The notes under the pieces are model-generated. The model did not search any database. It had not been told where the DNA came from and saw only the letters and a list, made by a program, of their open reading frames with translations. Both the position numbers and the translations under genes were made by a program. This document shows positions 1 to 7,466 of a stretch of 29,760 bases of DNA, piece after piece (the stretch's first letter is position 1; each line of letters opens with the position of its first letter). The stretch spans positions 1 through 29,760 of the forward strand of contig UQSV01000016.1 in assembly GCA_900543875.1 (NCBI GenBank), given 5' to 3'. Source of the stretch: an uncultured Coriobacteriaceae bacterium. Lineage in GTDB: Bacteria; Actinomycetota; Coriobacteriia; Coriobacteriales; Atopobiaceae.

Positions 1-180
1 ATTGCACCCCAAGGGCACTTCCTCGCGCTTCGCGCTCAGGGCGCCACGTCGGCCTTTGGCCTCCTCGCAATGACAAATCTGGGAGCTGGAGCGCTCGGCG
101 GAAATGCTCCAAAACCTGCAACTGCCAATGGCGGTCACTGACCGCCGCTACAGGCGCAATTGGCGCGTACCATTTCCCCG
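1..180. repeat. Non-coding end with dispersed-repeat-like sequence
   Basis: No gene is visible here. Read on the minus strand, positions 75-1 begin with TGTCATTGCGAGGAGGCC and continue with short internal symmetries (GGCCaaaGGCC, GCGCgaaGCGC). From general knowledge, TGTCATTGCGAGG-type elements are common dispersed repeats in Oscillospiraceae and other Firmicutes. I do not see this type elsewhere in the window. It lies downstream of the hydrolase half of the chimeric gene, so it supports a foreign origin for the left roughly 950 bases. Confidence 0.45.
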
Positions 181-1581
181 TCAGCCTGCGCCGCATGCCA
201 GCGCAGCGGCATAGAACGCATCGATCTGCGCGAATACGGCTTCGCTGCAGCGCCCCTGCGCATCGTGCAGCAGGGAGGTGTGCGTTTCGCCGGGCAGGAG
301 GACGGTCCGGATGTTCGGCGCGTTCTCTTTTTGACAGGCTGCCAGCAGGCTCGGTCCGTCTGCCGGGATGGTGCCGTCGTCCGACCCATGCAGCACGAGC
401 ACCGGCGTGCCGGAAGCCGCCGCTGTCTCTGCGCCGGAGACGTTTGCCGCCGTGCCGAAGCGCAGCTGCTGATCGAGCCACAGGAACGGTACGCCCAACT
501 CCGCGACCGGTCCGCACCAGCGTCGCGCCGTCTGCCGCATCAGGCCGAGCGGCGTATCAAATCCTGCCGCGCAGACGGAGGCCGTCACGTCGTGGCTGCC
601 GCCCAGCACGGCCGCGGCCGCATAGCCGCCCCAGCTGTGGCCGAAGAGCAGAATGGGCAGGTCCTCCTGCTCTGCACGGGTCAGGGCGGCATCCAGATCA
701 AGGGCAGACTGCGCAAGACCGCGCGTGCCGCTGCCGCCGGAGGCTCCGGTGCCGGTCGCATCGTAGGCCAGGACGCTGTAGCCGCTGTCCACAAAGTGCA
801 TCGTCTCCGGCAGGTATGTCTCCGCGTCCGCGCCAAGCCCGTGGGCGATGACGACAAGGGCCGCCGCATCCTCTGCCGGGTAGAGCCAGCCCGTGAGCTG
901 CGCGGAGCCGGAGGAGAACGTGACTGTCTGCCGCGGGTAGTCCGCTGCGACGTCCTCATAGCGCACGGTCACCTGGGTCTTGCCGTCGGGGCGCAGGTAG
1001 GAGAGCTCACCGCTCTTGCGCACGTCTGCCAGGCGCTTGGCGAGGCTCTGGGCCAGGTAGATGGGCATGGGCATGAGCACGTCGGTCTCGTCGGAGGCGT
1101 AGCCAAACATCATGCCCTGGTCGCCCGCGCCGATGAGGTCGAGCGGGTCAGTGGTGCGGCCGGCCTGCGCGTCGAACGACTCGTCGACGCCCTGGGCGAT
1201 GTCGGGGCTCTGGCCGTGGATCATGTTGATGACGCCGCAGGTGTCGCAGTCAAAGCCGTACTTGGCACGGTCGTAGCCTATTCTGCGCAGCGTCTCGCGG
1301 GCGATCTCTGCCACGTCGACGTAGGCCTGAGTGCGGATCTCGCCGGCGACGACCACGGTGCCGGTGGTCACGAACGTCTCGCAGGCGCAGCGCACCTCGT
1401 CGACGTTGGCGGGCTGGCCGCTCGGCGAGATGTAGCCCTCGGCCTGCAGGCGCGCTTCCTTGGCAAGGATCGCGTCAAGCACGGCGTCGCTGATCTGGTC
1501 GCAGATCTTGTCGGGGTGGCCCTCGGTGACCGACTCAGACGTGAAGTAGTAGCTCTCGTTGGTGGACTCGCTTGCGCTCAT
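181..1581 (-). CDS. metK: Chimeric ORF: N-terminal half of SAM synthetase fused to alpha/beta hydrolase
   Basis: The 466-aa frame has two unrelated halves. Residues 1 to about 209 are S-adenosylmethionine synthetase (ATP + methionine to SAM): EGHPDK at 20-25, GAGDQG at 151-156 and LRPDGKTQVTVRY at 196-208. A normal MetK is about 385-410 aa. The central and C-terminal domains, with the GGGAFSGKDPTKVDR-type and methionine-binding segments, are absent. From about residue 208 the protein is an alpha/beta hydrolase: oxyanion HGLG at 247-250, nucleophile elbow GHSWGG with Ser316, acid Asp401 or Asp402, and His434. The ATG follows GGGAGAAGGG and lies downstream of a SAM-I riboswitch, so the 5' end is a genuine metK. 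The metK part cannot be an active synthetase, while the hydrolase half looks intact. A chimeric assembly, an illegitimate recombination or a true fusion are all possible. Confidence 0.85.
   Translation of the reverse strand: MSASESTNESYYFTSESVTEGHPDKICDQISDAVLDAILAKEARLQAEGYISPSGQPANVDEVRCACETFVTTGTVVVAGEIRTQAYVDVAEIARETLRRIGYDRAKYGFDCDTCGVINMIHGQSPDIAQGVDESFDAQAGRTTDPLDLIGAGDQGMMFGYASDETDVLMPMPIYLAQSLAKRLADVRKSGELSYLRPDGKTQVTVRYEDVAADYPRQTVTFSSGSAQLTGWLYPAEDAAALVVIAHGLGADAETYLPETMHFVDSGYSVLAYDATGTGASGGSGTRGLAQSALDLDAALTRAEQEDLPILLFGHSWGGYAAAAVLGGSHDVTASVCAAGFDTPLGLMRQTARRWCGPVAELGVPFLWLDQQLRFGTAANVSGAETAAASGTPVLVLHGSDDGTIPADGPSLLAACQKENAPNIRTVLLPGETHTSLLHDAQGRCSEAVFAQIDAFYAAALACGAG
952..962 (-). 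other. Junction between metK and hydrolase sequence
   Basis: The codons for Tyr-Glu-Asp (TATGAGGAC, 960-952 on the minus strand) fit both the end of the MetK segment (VTVRYED) and the start of the hydrolase segment (YEDVAADYPR). The switch therefore occurs within about 10 bases of apparent microhomology and keeps the frame. Such a join is expected from short-homology recombination or from an assembler bridging a shared k-mer. Confidence 0.6.
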
Positions 1582-1650
1582 CCCTTCTCCCTTCTGGCGG
1601 GCGTGCCGCCACGTTGTGGGCGCCGCGCGCGGGCGGGCGCCCCGGAGACG

Positions 1651-1680
1651 AAAAACGTCCCCTCACCTGTGCAAGGGGAC
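1651..1680 (-). terminator. Intrinsic terminator of the SAM riboswitch expression platform
   Basis: On the minus strand GTCCCCT (1680-1674) pairs with AGGGGAC (1663-1657) across a 10-nt loop and is followed by G and five T (1655-1651). It sits between the SAM aptamer and the metK ribosome binding site. This is the usual place for a terminator that forms when SAM is bound. Confidence 0.85.
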
Positions 1681-1684
1681 GTCG

Positions 1685-1810
1685 ATGACGCGCGAGTCAT
1701 GCTTCCCCCGTCTTCCGGCCAGCAAGGCCGCCGAGAATTGGCACCCTGCCAGCGGGGCTGGTGGGTTGTCGGAGCGTCATCGGGCTCGGTCCCTCGGCTC
1801 TATGCGCCAT
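1685..1810 (-). ncRNA. SAM-I (S-box) riboswitch aptamer upstream of metK
   Basis: The minus strand shows the S-box core: ATAGAGCCGAGGGACCGAG, then CCCGATGACGCTCCGACAACC, then CAGGGTGCCAATTCT. These match the family consensus GAGGGA, CCCGAUGA, GGCAACC and GGUGCUAAUUC. Closing helix P1 can form between ATGGCGC (1810-1804) and GCGTCAT (1691-1685), with one G-U pair. A further hairpin GGCGGCCTTGCTGGCC follows the CCAATTCT core. Family knowledge: the RNA binds SAM and represses methionine/SAM genes by termination. The terminator follows directly at 1680-1651. Confidence 0.92.
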
Positions 1811-1872
1811 GTGCGGGCCTCAACGCGCAAGGCCGGCGGCGCCTCTTGACGAGCGCCCTTTCGGGCCTGAAC

Positions 1873-1901
1873 AGTGTATTCCCACAGGGACGCTGTGTAA
1901 A
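1873..1901 (-). promoter_or_regulatory. Promoter for the metK riboswitch transcript
   Basis: On the minus strand a -35 box TTTACA (1901-1896) is followed after exactly 17 bases by a -10 box TACACT (1878-1873). Transcription would start near 1866, about 55 nt before the aptamer closing helix. A second TTTACA lies 17 bp further upstream. Confidence 0.55.
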
Positions 1902-2037
1902 CAAAGAAATTATGTAAACTTCTCAGCTACGGCCCCACTTATTGTCAAGCTGTTAGGGTATATCACGCTTGTTTGCGGGTGCGTGCGGCGCGCGCCACCG
2001 CGCATGCCCGCGCCAGTTCCATAAAGTCAGCGCTTCT

Positions 2038-2066
2038 CGCATACTTATATAAGTTGTATGAGTGCG
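2038..2066. promoter_or_regulatory. Operator-like inverted repeat before the YhgE/Pip operon
   Basis: CATAC (2040-2044) and GTATG (2056-2060) form an inverted repeat around the perfect palindrome CTTATATAAG (2044-2053), with partial outer symmetry CGC...GCG. The AT-rich centre could also supply the -10 box. It lies 40-70 bases before the preferred GTG start at 2109. YhgE/Pip genes are often controlled by TetR-type repressors, but no regulator gene is encoded nearby, so the binding protein is unknown. Confidence 0.45.
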
Positions 2067-2108
2067 AGAGAGGTGCCGGCAGCTCGACCTCAGGCAAGGA
2101 GTCTCCAA

Positions 2109-4886
2109 GTGAGAACTGCGTTCAAGATCTTCAAGCGCGACCTCAAGCGAATCCTCGTGAACCCGGTCGCCATCGTCATCGCTATCGGCGTGGCGATCAT
2201 CCCCTCCCTCTACGCCTGGTTCAACATCCTGGCGAACTGGGACCCCTACGAGAACACCTCGACCGTGCCCATCGCCGTCGTCATCGAGGACGAGGGCGCA
2301 GACATCGGCGACATGGGCTACATCAACGCCGGCGACATGATCGAGGACCAGCTCAAGGAGAACGACCAGCTGGCCTGGACCTTCGTAGACTCCGAGGACG
2401 AGGCGCTCGACGGCGTCAAGGCGGGCACCTACTACGCCGCCTTCGTCGTGCCGAGCGACTTCACCGCCTCGCTGGGAGATATCCTCGATGGCGACACCAA
2501 CCAGGCGCACATCACCTACTACGTGAATGAGAAGGTCAACGCCATCTCGCCCAAGGTCACCGACACGGGCGCCACCACCCTCGAGAACCAGATCGCCAAC
2601 CAGTTTGTCGAGACGGCCTCGCAGACCATCGTCGACAAGGTCTCGGCCCTCTCCGGCTCCATGCTCAACGCCACCAACAACGCCGTGGCCACCGCCGCGG
2701 GCGACCTCACCGACGTCCAGAACCTGCTCACGGGCCTTACCGGCGACCTCGACGGCGCGCAGGGCCTCATCAGCGAGGCTCGCGGCACCATCTCGAGCGC
2801 CCGCTCCACCCTCTCGCAGGTGAGCGGCTCCACCACCTCGCTCTCAGACGCCCTGGGCCAGTCGATGGACACGCTCTCCACCACCCGCATGCAGGCGCAG
2901 GCCCTGGGCGCGCAGCTCTCGAGCGCGTTGGGCACCGGCGTCACGAGCGTCACGGGCATCTCGAGCCAGGCCAACTACGACATCGGCCAGATCTGCGGCA
3001 ACATCGGCTGGGCGCAGGGCCAGCTCGACGGTGCCATCTCGCAGGCGGGCGCCCTGGGCGGCTCTACCCTCTCCACCGTGCGTGCTCAGCTCGTGAGCGT
3101 GCGCGACAAGGTTAACACCGCCATCCCCGACGGCACCCCCGGCAAGGCCGACGCCCTCGCGAGCCTCGACTTGGCCATCGCCGCGCTCGACGGCGTCACC
3201 GGCGACCTCTCGGGCAAGCTCGACGGCCTGCAGCAGACCTCCGACGCCATCAAGGCCGGCAACGACGCAGTGAGGAACCTCTCGGACAGCGTGAACGACG
3301 CCGTCCAGAGCAGCGCCCAGACCCTCACGCAGCTGCAGGGCACGCTCGCCACCACCACGATGCCCGCGCTCTCCAACTCGCTCGACGCCTTTGCTGACGC
3401 CGGTGGCCAGCTGCAGGGTCTCTCGCGCTCGCTTGCCCCCATGCTCACGCAGGTGGACGCCACGCTGGGCCAGCTCGACAGTATGCTTGCCCAGAGCTCA
3501 GATGCCCTCTCCAAGACCTCCGCGGCCGTGAGCTCCGCCGCAGACGGCGTGGGGACGCTCGCGGCAGACACCGCGGCCCTCCAGAGCGCCGAGACCATGA
3601 AGCTCCTCAAGGACGCCATGGGCCTCGACGCCGAGCAGGTGGGCCAGTTCATGGGCTCGCCCGTCGAGATGGTCTCGCAGCCGATCTTCCCGGTCGAGAA
3701 CTACGGCAGCGGCGTCACGCCGTTCTACACCAACCTCGCCCTGTGGGTGGGTGGCATCGTGCTCGTCGCCATCTACAAGCTCGAGGTCGACGACGAGGGC
3801 ATCGGCTCGTTCAAGCCATGGCAGGGCTTCTTTGGCCGCTGGCTGCTCATGAACCTCATCGGACAGATCCAGGCTATCATCTGCTGCGTGGGCGACATCC
3901 TGCTGGGCATCCAGTGCCTGAACCCGGTGGCCTTCGTGTTTGCCGGCATGGTCGAGAGCTTCGTCTACGTCTTTGTGGTCTACGCCCTCTCCGTGGCGTT
4001 CAAGCACATCGGCAAGGCGCTCGCCGTCCTCATCGTCATCCTGCAGATCCCGGGCGGCTCGGGCACCTACCCCATCGAGATGCAGCCCGACTTCTTCAAG
4101 GCCATTCACCCGTGGCTGCCCTTCACCTACGGCATCAACGCGATGCGCGAGGCCATAGCGGGCTTCTACGGCGGCTACTACGGCTTTAACCTCGCGATGG
4201 TGCTCGTCTTCCTCATCCCAGCCGTGTTCATCGGCGTCACGGCGCGCAGGCACCTGCTCAACATCAACGCCCTGTTCGACCGCAAGCTGGGCGAGACGGA
4301 CCTCATGATCTCGGAGCGCACGGGCCTCGAGGGCGCACACTTCCGCCTGTCGACCATAGTCAAGGTCATCCTGCACTCGACCGACTACAAGCAAACCTTC
4401 CTCGAGCGCGCGGCGAAGTTCGAGCTCATGTACCCCACCCTCATCAAGCGTGGGTTCGCGGCCCTCATCTGGTTCCCGCTGCTCATGCTGGTGCTGGTGT
4501 TTGTGACGCCGTTCAAGTTTGCCCTGCTCATCGCCTGGATCATGTCGCTCGTCGTCATCTGCACGTTCCTCATCGTGGTGGAGTACTTCCACTCCCGCGT
4601 GGCCGAGAAGACCACCCTCGCCGACATGACGCGCGAGGACCTCTTTGCCCTGCTCGACGACGAGCTGCGCCAGGAGTTCATGGCCTTCGCGCCCATCGAC
4701 AAGATCTTGCTCGAGCGCAAAACCGACGCGCCTGCCGCCCCCATCCCGCACGACGCAGACGGGCCCCTGAGCCCCGCCGCCGCGTGGCACGCCGTGACTC
4801 TCACGGACGATGCCGAGGTCAGCGAGGAGCGCAGCGCAGACAACGCCAATGCACACGACGGATCCGAGAAGGGAGGCGAGGCGTAG
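2109..4886 (+). CDS. YhgE/Pip family membrane protein with C-terminal extension
   Basis: Preferred start is GTG at 2109, preceded by AAGGAG at 2096-2101 (7-base spacing); an ATG at 2058 in the same frame lacks a ribosome site and lies inside the operator-like repeat. The 925-aa product starts with FKIFKRDLKRILVN and a transmembrane helix ending PSLYAWFNI, the hallmark N-terminus of YhgE/Pip (phage infection protein) and EsaA. A long Ser/Thr/Ala-rich, probably extracytoplasmic coiled-coil region follows (roughly residues 55-530). Then come about five membrane segments of ABC-2-like type, with GGSGTYPIEMQP between helices. Beyond the usual end there are about 200 more residues with two further hydrophobic segments (about 785-835) and a charged tail. 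Family members are linked to phage adsorption, export and type VII secretion, but the substrate is unknown. It is followed one base later by a paralogue. Confidence 0.9.
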   Translation: MRTAFKIFKRDLKRILVNPVAIVIAIGVAIIPSLYAWFNILANWDPYENTSTVPIAVVIEDEGADIGDMGYINAGDMIEDQLKENDQLAWTFVDSEDEALDGVKAGTYYAAFVVPSDFTASLGDILDGDTNQAHITYYVNEKVNAISPKVTDTGATTLENQIANQFVETASQTIVDKVSALSGSMLNATNNAVATAAGDLTDVQNLLTGLTGDLDGAQGLISEARGTISSARSTLSQVSGSTTSLSDALGQSMDTLSTTRMQAQALGAQLSSALGTGVTSVTGISSQANYDIGQICGNIGWAQGQLDGAISQAGALGGSTLSTVRAQLVSVRDKVNTAIPDGTPGKADALASLDLAIAALDGVTGDLSGKLDGLQQTSDAIKAGNDAVRNLSDSVNDAVQSSAQTLTQLQGTLATTTMPALSNSLDAFADAGGQLQGLSRSLAPMLTQVDATLGQLDSMLAQSSDALSKTSAAVSSAADGVGTLAADTAALQSAETMKLLKDAMGLDAEQVGQFMGSPVEMVSQPIFPVENYGSGVTPFYTNLALWVGGIVLVAIYKLEVDDEGIGSFKPWQGFFGRWLLMNLIGQIQAIICCVGDILLGIQCLNPVAFVFAGMVESFVYVFVVYALSVAFKHIGKALAVLIVILQIPGGSGTYPIEMQPDFFKAIHPWLPFTYGINAMREAIAGFYGGYYGFNLAMVLVFLIPAVFIGVTARRHLLNINALFDRKLGETDLMISERTGLEGAHFRLSTIVKVILHSTDYKQTFLERAAKFELMYPTLIKRGFAALIWFPLLMLVLVFVTPFKFALLIAWIMSLVVICTFLIVVEYFHSRVAEKTTLADMTREDLFALLDDELRQEFMAFAPIDKILLERKTDAPAAPIPHDADGPLSPAAAWHAVTLTDDAEVSEERSADNANAHDGSEKGGEA

Positions 4887-4887
4887 G

Positions 4888-7170
4888 ATGTCCAAGATCT
4901 TTCAGCTCATCAAGCGCGACCTGTCGAGCATCCGCGGTAACGTCATCGCCCTCGTGGTACTCGTGGGCATGATCGTGGTGCCCACCTTCTACGCCTGGTT
5001 CAACATCGCGGGTTCCTGGGACCCCTACGGCAACACCGCCAACCTCAAGGTGGCCGTAGCCAACTCCGACAAGGGCTTTAGCTCGGACATCCTGCCCATC
5101 GAGCTCAACTTTGGCGAGCACGTCGTGGCAGACCTGCGCAAATCGACCTCCATTGGTTACACCGTGACGACCGAGCAGGAGGCCATCGAGGGCGTGCGCT
5201 CCGGCGAGTACTACGCCGCCGTGGTGATTCCCGAGGACTTCTCGACCGACATGATGACGGCGCTGTCGTCCAACCCGGTGAAGCCTCAGGTCAAGTTCTA
5301 TCAGAACGAGAAGAGCAACGCGATTGCCCAGATCGTGACCAACAAGGCGAGCACCGCCATCGAGAGTGACATCGACGCCTCGTTCGCCGAGTCCGTGACC
5401 ACCGTAGGCTCGGGCGCGCTCGAGCAGCTGGGCGGCATCCTCGACGACGACAAGCTCTCCGAGGTGGCCGACAAGCTCGACGACGCCATCTCGCGCGGCT
5501 GCGACACGCTCGCCTCGACCGCGAGCGACATCCGCGGCTTTGCCGACATCCTCTCCTCCACGCAGGGCCTGCTCGACTCCGGCTCGGGCTCGTTCTCGAG
5601 CTCGCTGTCCTCCACCCTCGACGTGAGCGACACCCTGCAGGCGACGGCGAGCAACGTGCGCGACCTCGGCAACGCCCTCGACGGCACCACCGACTCGCTG
5701 AACGACGCCCTGGCGAGCAGCGCCGGCAGCATCGACTCGGTGGGCAGCGCCATCGACGCCGCACTCGATGCGGCCGACAAGCCCACGAGCGATCTGAGGG
5801 ACGCCCTGGGCCGCGCGGCAGACCTCGCCACGAGCAACGCCACCAAGCTGAGTGGCCTCGCCGTTAAGCTCGACAACACCGCCGCCTCGGCCTCCACCGC
5901 AATGGACAACATCGACGCACAGCGTCAGGCCCTCGACCCCACCGCCGCCGACTACGCCATCCGCTACGAGGCCCTCACCCGGGCCTACAACGCGGCCGCG
6001 AGCCTGCGCGACAAGGTCACCGAGAACGCCAAGCGCCTGCGCACTTCCGCAGACGAGATGACCACGCTCGCGACCAAGCTTGGAGAGGCACAGACCAACA
6101 TCGACAGCGTGCGCAACAACACCGAGCAGGTGCGCGACGAGCTCAAGAGCGCCGTCGAGACCGCCAAGGCAGGCATCGGCCAGGTCCAGGGCACCTACGA
6201 GGCAGACCTCAAGGGCACGCTCGCGACGCTTGCGGGGCAGATCTCCGAGGCGTCCTCGGGTGCCGACGCCATTGTGGCGAGCCTCGATGACACGCTCGGC
6301 TCCGTGGGCTCGACGGCCAGCGCTGCCGCCTCGACGCTCGGCGACGCCACGAGCTCGCTCAACAGCACCGCAGACGCCCTCGAGAAGGCCGCTGGCCAGC
6401 TCTCCAACCTGCACACGAGCCTGCGCGCCGCGCTCGACTCCGATGACCTGCAGCAGGTACGCGACATCCTCACGGCCAACCCCACCTCACTCGCCGAGTT
6501 CATCTCCTCGCCCGTCTCGGTCGACCGCACGCCCCTCTATGCCATCGAGAACAACGGCAGCGCCATGGCGCCCTTCTACACGACGCTCGCCATCTGGATT
6601 GGCGGCGTGGTGCTCGCGGCTCTGGTTAAGACCAACCCGAGCGAGAAGATCGCCGAGGAGCTGGGGCTCAACCCCACGCAGGGCTATCTCGCCCGTCTCT
6701 TTCTCTTTGCGCTGGTGGGTCTGCTGCAGAGCTCGCTCATCTGCGCCGGCGACCTTTACTTCCTAGGGACGCAGTGCGCCAATCCCCTGCTGTTCTTTGT
6801 GGCCTGCTGGGTCGCGAGCTTCACGTTCGTGAACATCATCTACGCGCTCACGGCGTCGTTTGGCGACGTGGGCAAGGCCATCGCCGTTGTACTCATGGTC
6901 ATCCAGGTGGCGGGCTCGGGCGGCACGTTCCCGGTGCAGATGCTTCCCCAGGCCTTCCAGGCGATCTATCCGTTCCTGCCCTTCGTCCACGCCGAGAACG
7001 CGATGCGCGCCGCGATGTTTGGTCTCTACGGCAACGATTTCTGGACCTGCCTGGGCACGCTCGCGCTGTTCATCATCCCGTCGCTTTTGCTGGGTCTCGT
7101 GCTGAGGCGCCCCATCATCCACCTCAATGAGTGGGTCGAGAAGAAGCTCGAGAGCACCAAGATCATGTAG
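4888..7170 (+). CDS. YhgE/Pip family membrane protein (second paralogue)
   Basis: ATG at 4888 lies one base after the stop codon of the upstream gene, with GGGAGG at 4871-4876, so the two are translated from one message. The 760-aa protein repeats the same plan: FQLIKRDLSSIRGN, an N-terminal membrane helix ending PTFYAWFNI, and a very long Ala/Ser/Asp-rich coiled-coil region of about 480 residues. About five C-terminal membrane helices follow, including GGTFPVQMLPQAFQAIYPFLPF. It lacks the roughly 200-residue C-terminal extension of the first protein. Adjacent YhgE homologues suggest a heteromeric complex; that is inference. No WXG100 or FtsK/SpoIIIE gene is nearby, so a type VII secretion role is not supported here. 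Confidence 0.9.
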   Translation: MSKIFQLIKRDLSSIRGNVIALVVLVGMIVVPTFYAWFNIAGSWDPYGNTANLKVAVANSDKGFSSDILPIELNFGEHVVADLRKSTSIGYTVTTEQEAIEGVRSGEYYAAVVIPEDFSTDMMTALSSNPVKPQVKFYQNEKSNAIAQIVTNKASTAIESDIDASFAESVTTVGSGALEQLGGILDDDKLSEVADKLDDAISRGCDTLASTASDIRGFADILSSTQGLLDSGSGSFSSSLSSTLDVSDTLQATASNVRDLGNALDGTTDSLNDALASSAGSIDSVGSAIDAALDAADKPTSDLRDALGRAADLATSNATKLSGLAVKLDNTAASASTAMDNIDAQRQALDPTAADYAIRYEALTRAYNAAASLRDKVTENAKRLRTSADEMTTLATKLGEAQTNIDSVRNNTEQVRDELKSAVETAKAGIGQVQGTYEADLKGTLATLAGQISEASSGADAIVASLDDTLGSVGSTASAAASTLGDATSSLNSTADALEKAAGQLSNLHTSLRAALDSDDLQQVRDILTANPTSLAEFISSPVSVDRTPLYAIENNGSAMAPFYTTLAIWIGGVVLAALVKTNPSEKIAEELGLNPTQGYLARLFLFALVGLLQSSLICAGDLYFLGTQCANPLLFFVACWVASFTFVNIIYALTASFGDVGKAIAVVLMVIQVAGSGGTFPVQMLPQAFQAIYPFLPFVHAENAMRAAMFGLYGNDFWTCLGTLALFIIPSLLLGLVLRRPIIHLNEWVEKKLESTKIM

Positions 7171-7223
7171 CGGGGCCTGGCCGGTCGTGTTGCCTCGAGA
7201 CGCGGCCGACACATACGCACGCC

Positions 7224-7266
7224 AACGGGCGCCAGCGACCAATCGTGTCGCTGGCGCCCGTTTGTT
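7224..7266 (+). terminator. Rho-independent terminator of the YhgE/Pip operon
   Basis: AACGGGCGCCAGCGAC (7224-7239) pairs with GTCGCTGGCGCCCGTT (7247-7262) around a 7-base loop, a 16-bp perfect stem. It is followed by TTTGTTTG, 54 bases after the stop codon of the second YhgE gene. Confidence 0.85.
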
Positions 7267-7322
7267 TGCGGCTCGATATGGTCCGTCTTCTTTGAGGTAG
7301 ACAGAGTCAGCTAATAGCAATA

Positions 7323-7420
7323 TATGGCCGCTGACAACTACGCCAGAGTCGGTCGTTTGCTGCAAACGGCAGGCCAGCAGCAAGCAGCGGCCATACACAA
7401 ATCGGTCGTTTGCTGCATAC
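7323..7420. repeat. Composite repeat: 16-bp direct repeat with palindromes and flanking inverted repeat
   Basis: TCGGTCGTTTGCTGCA occurs at 7349-7364 and 7402-7417 (53-bp offset). The first copy extends into a perfect odd palindrome CGTTTGC-T-GCAAACG; the second into GTCGT...ACGAC. An 11-bp inverted repeat TATGGCCGCTG (7323-7333) / CAGCGGCCATA (7385-7395) brackets the first copy. It lies between the convergent yhgE operon and tlyA. No coding sequence is evident. Confidence 0.75.
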
Positions 7421-7435
7421 GACATTTCGGCAGAG

Positions 7436-7464
7436 AGGAAATCAAGCAGAAGTTGAGCTGCTTG
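7436..7464 (-). terminator. Probable terminator after tlyA
   Basis: On the minus strand CAAGCAG (7464-7458) pairs with CTGCTTG (7449-7443) around an 8-base loop, followed by ATTTCCTC. The stem is short and the T-tract weak, but it lies immediately at the end of the tlyA operon. Confidence 0.45.
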
Positions 7465-7466
7465 GT

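Noticed and set aside
2058..2108. ATG start at 2058 for the first YhgE gene
   Set aside because: No ribosome site, lies in the operator-like repeat, and the added residues are not YhgE-like. GTG 2109 has AAGGAG at ideal spacing.
2109..7170. Type VII secretion locus
   Set aside because: YhgE/Pip resembles EsaA, but no WXG100, EssB or FtsK/SpoIIIE-type gene is present around it.
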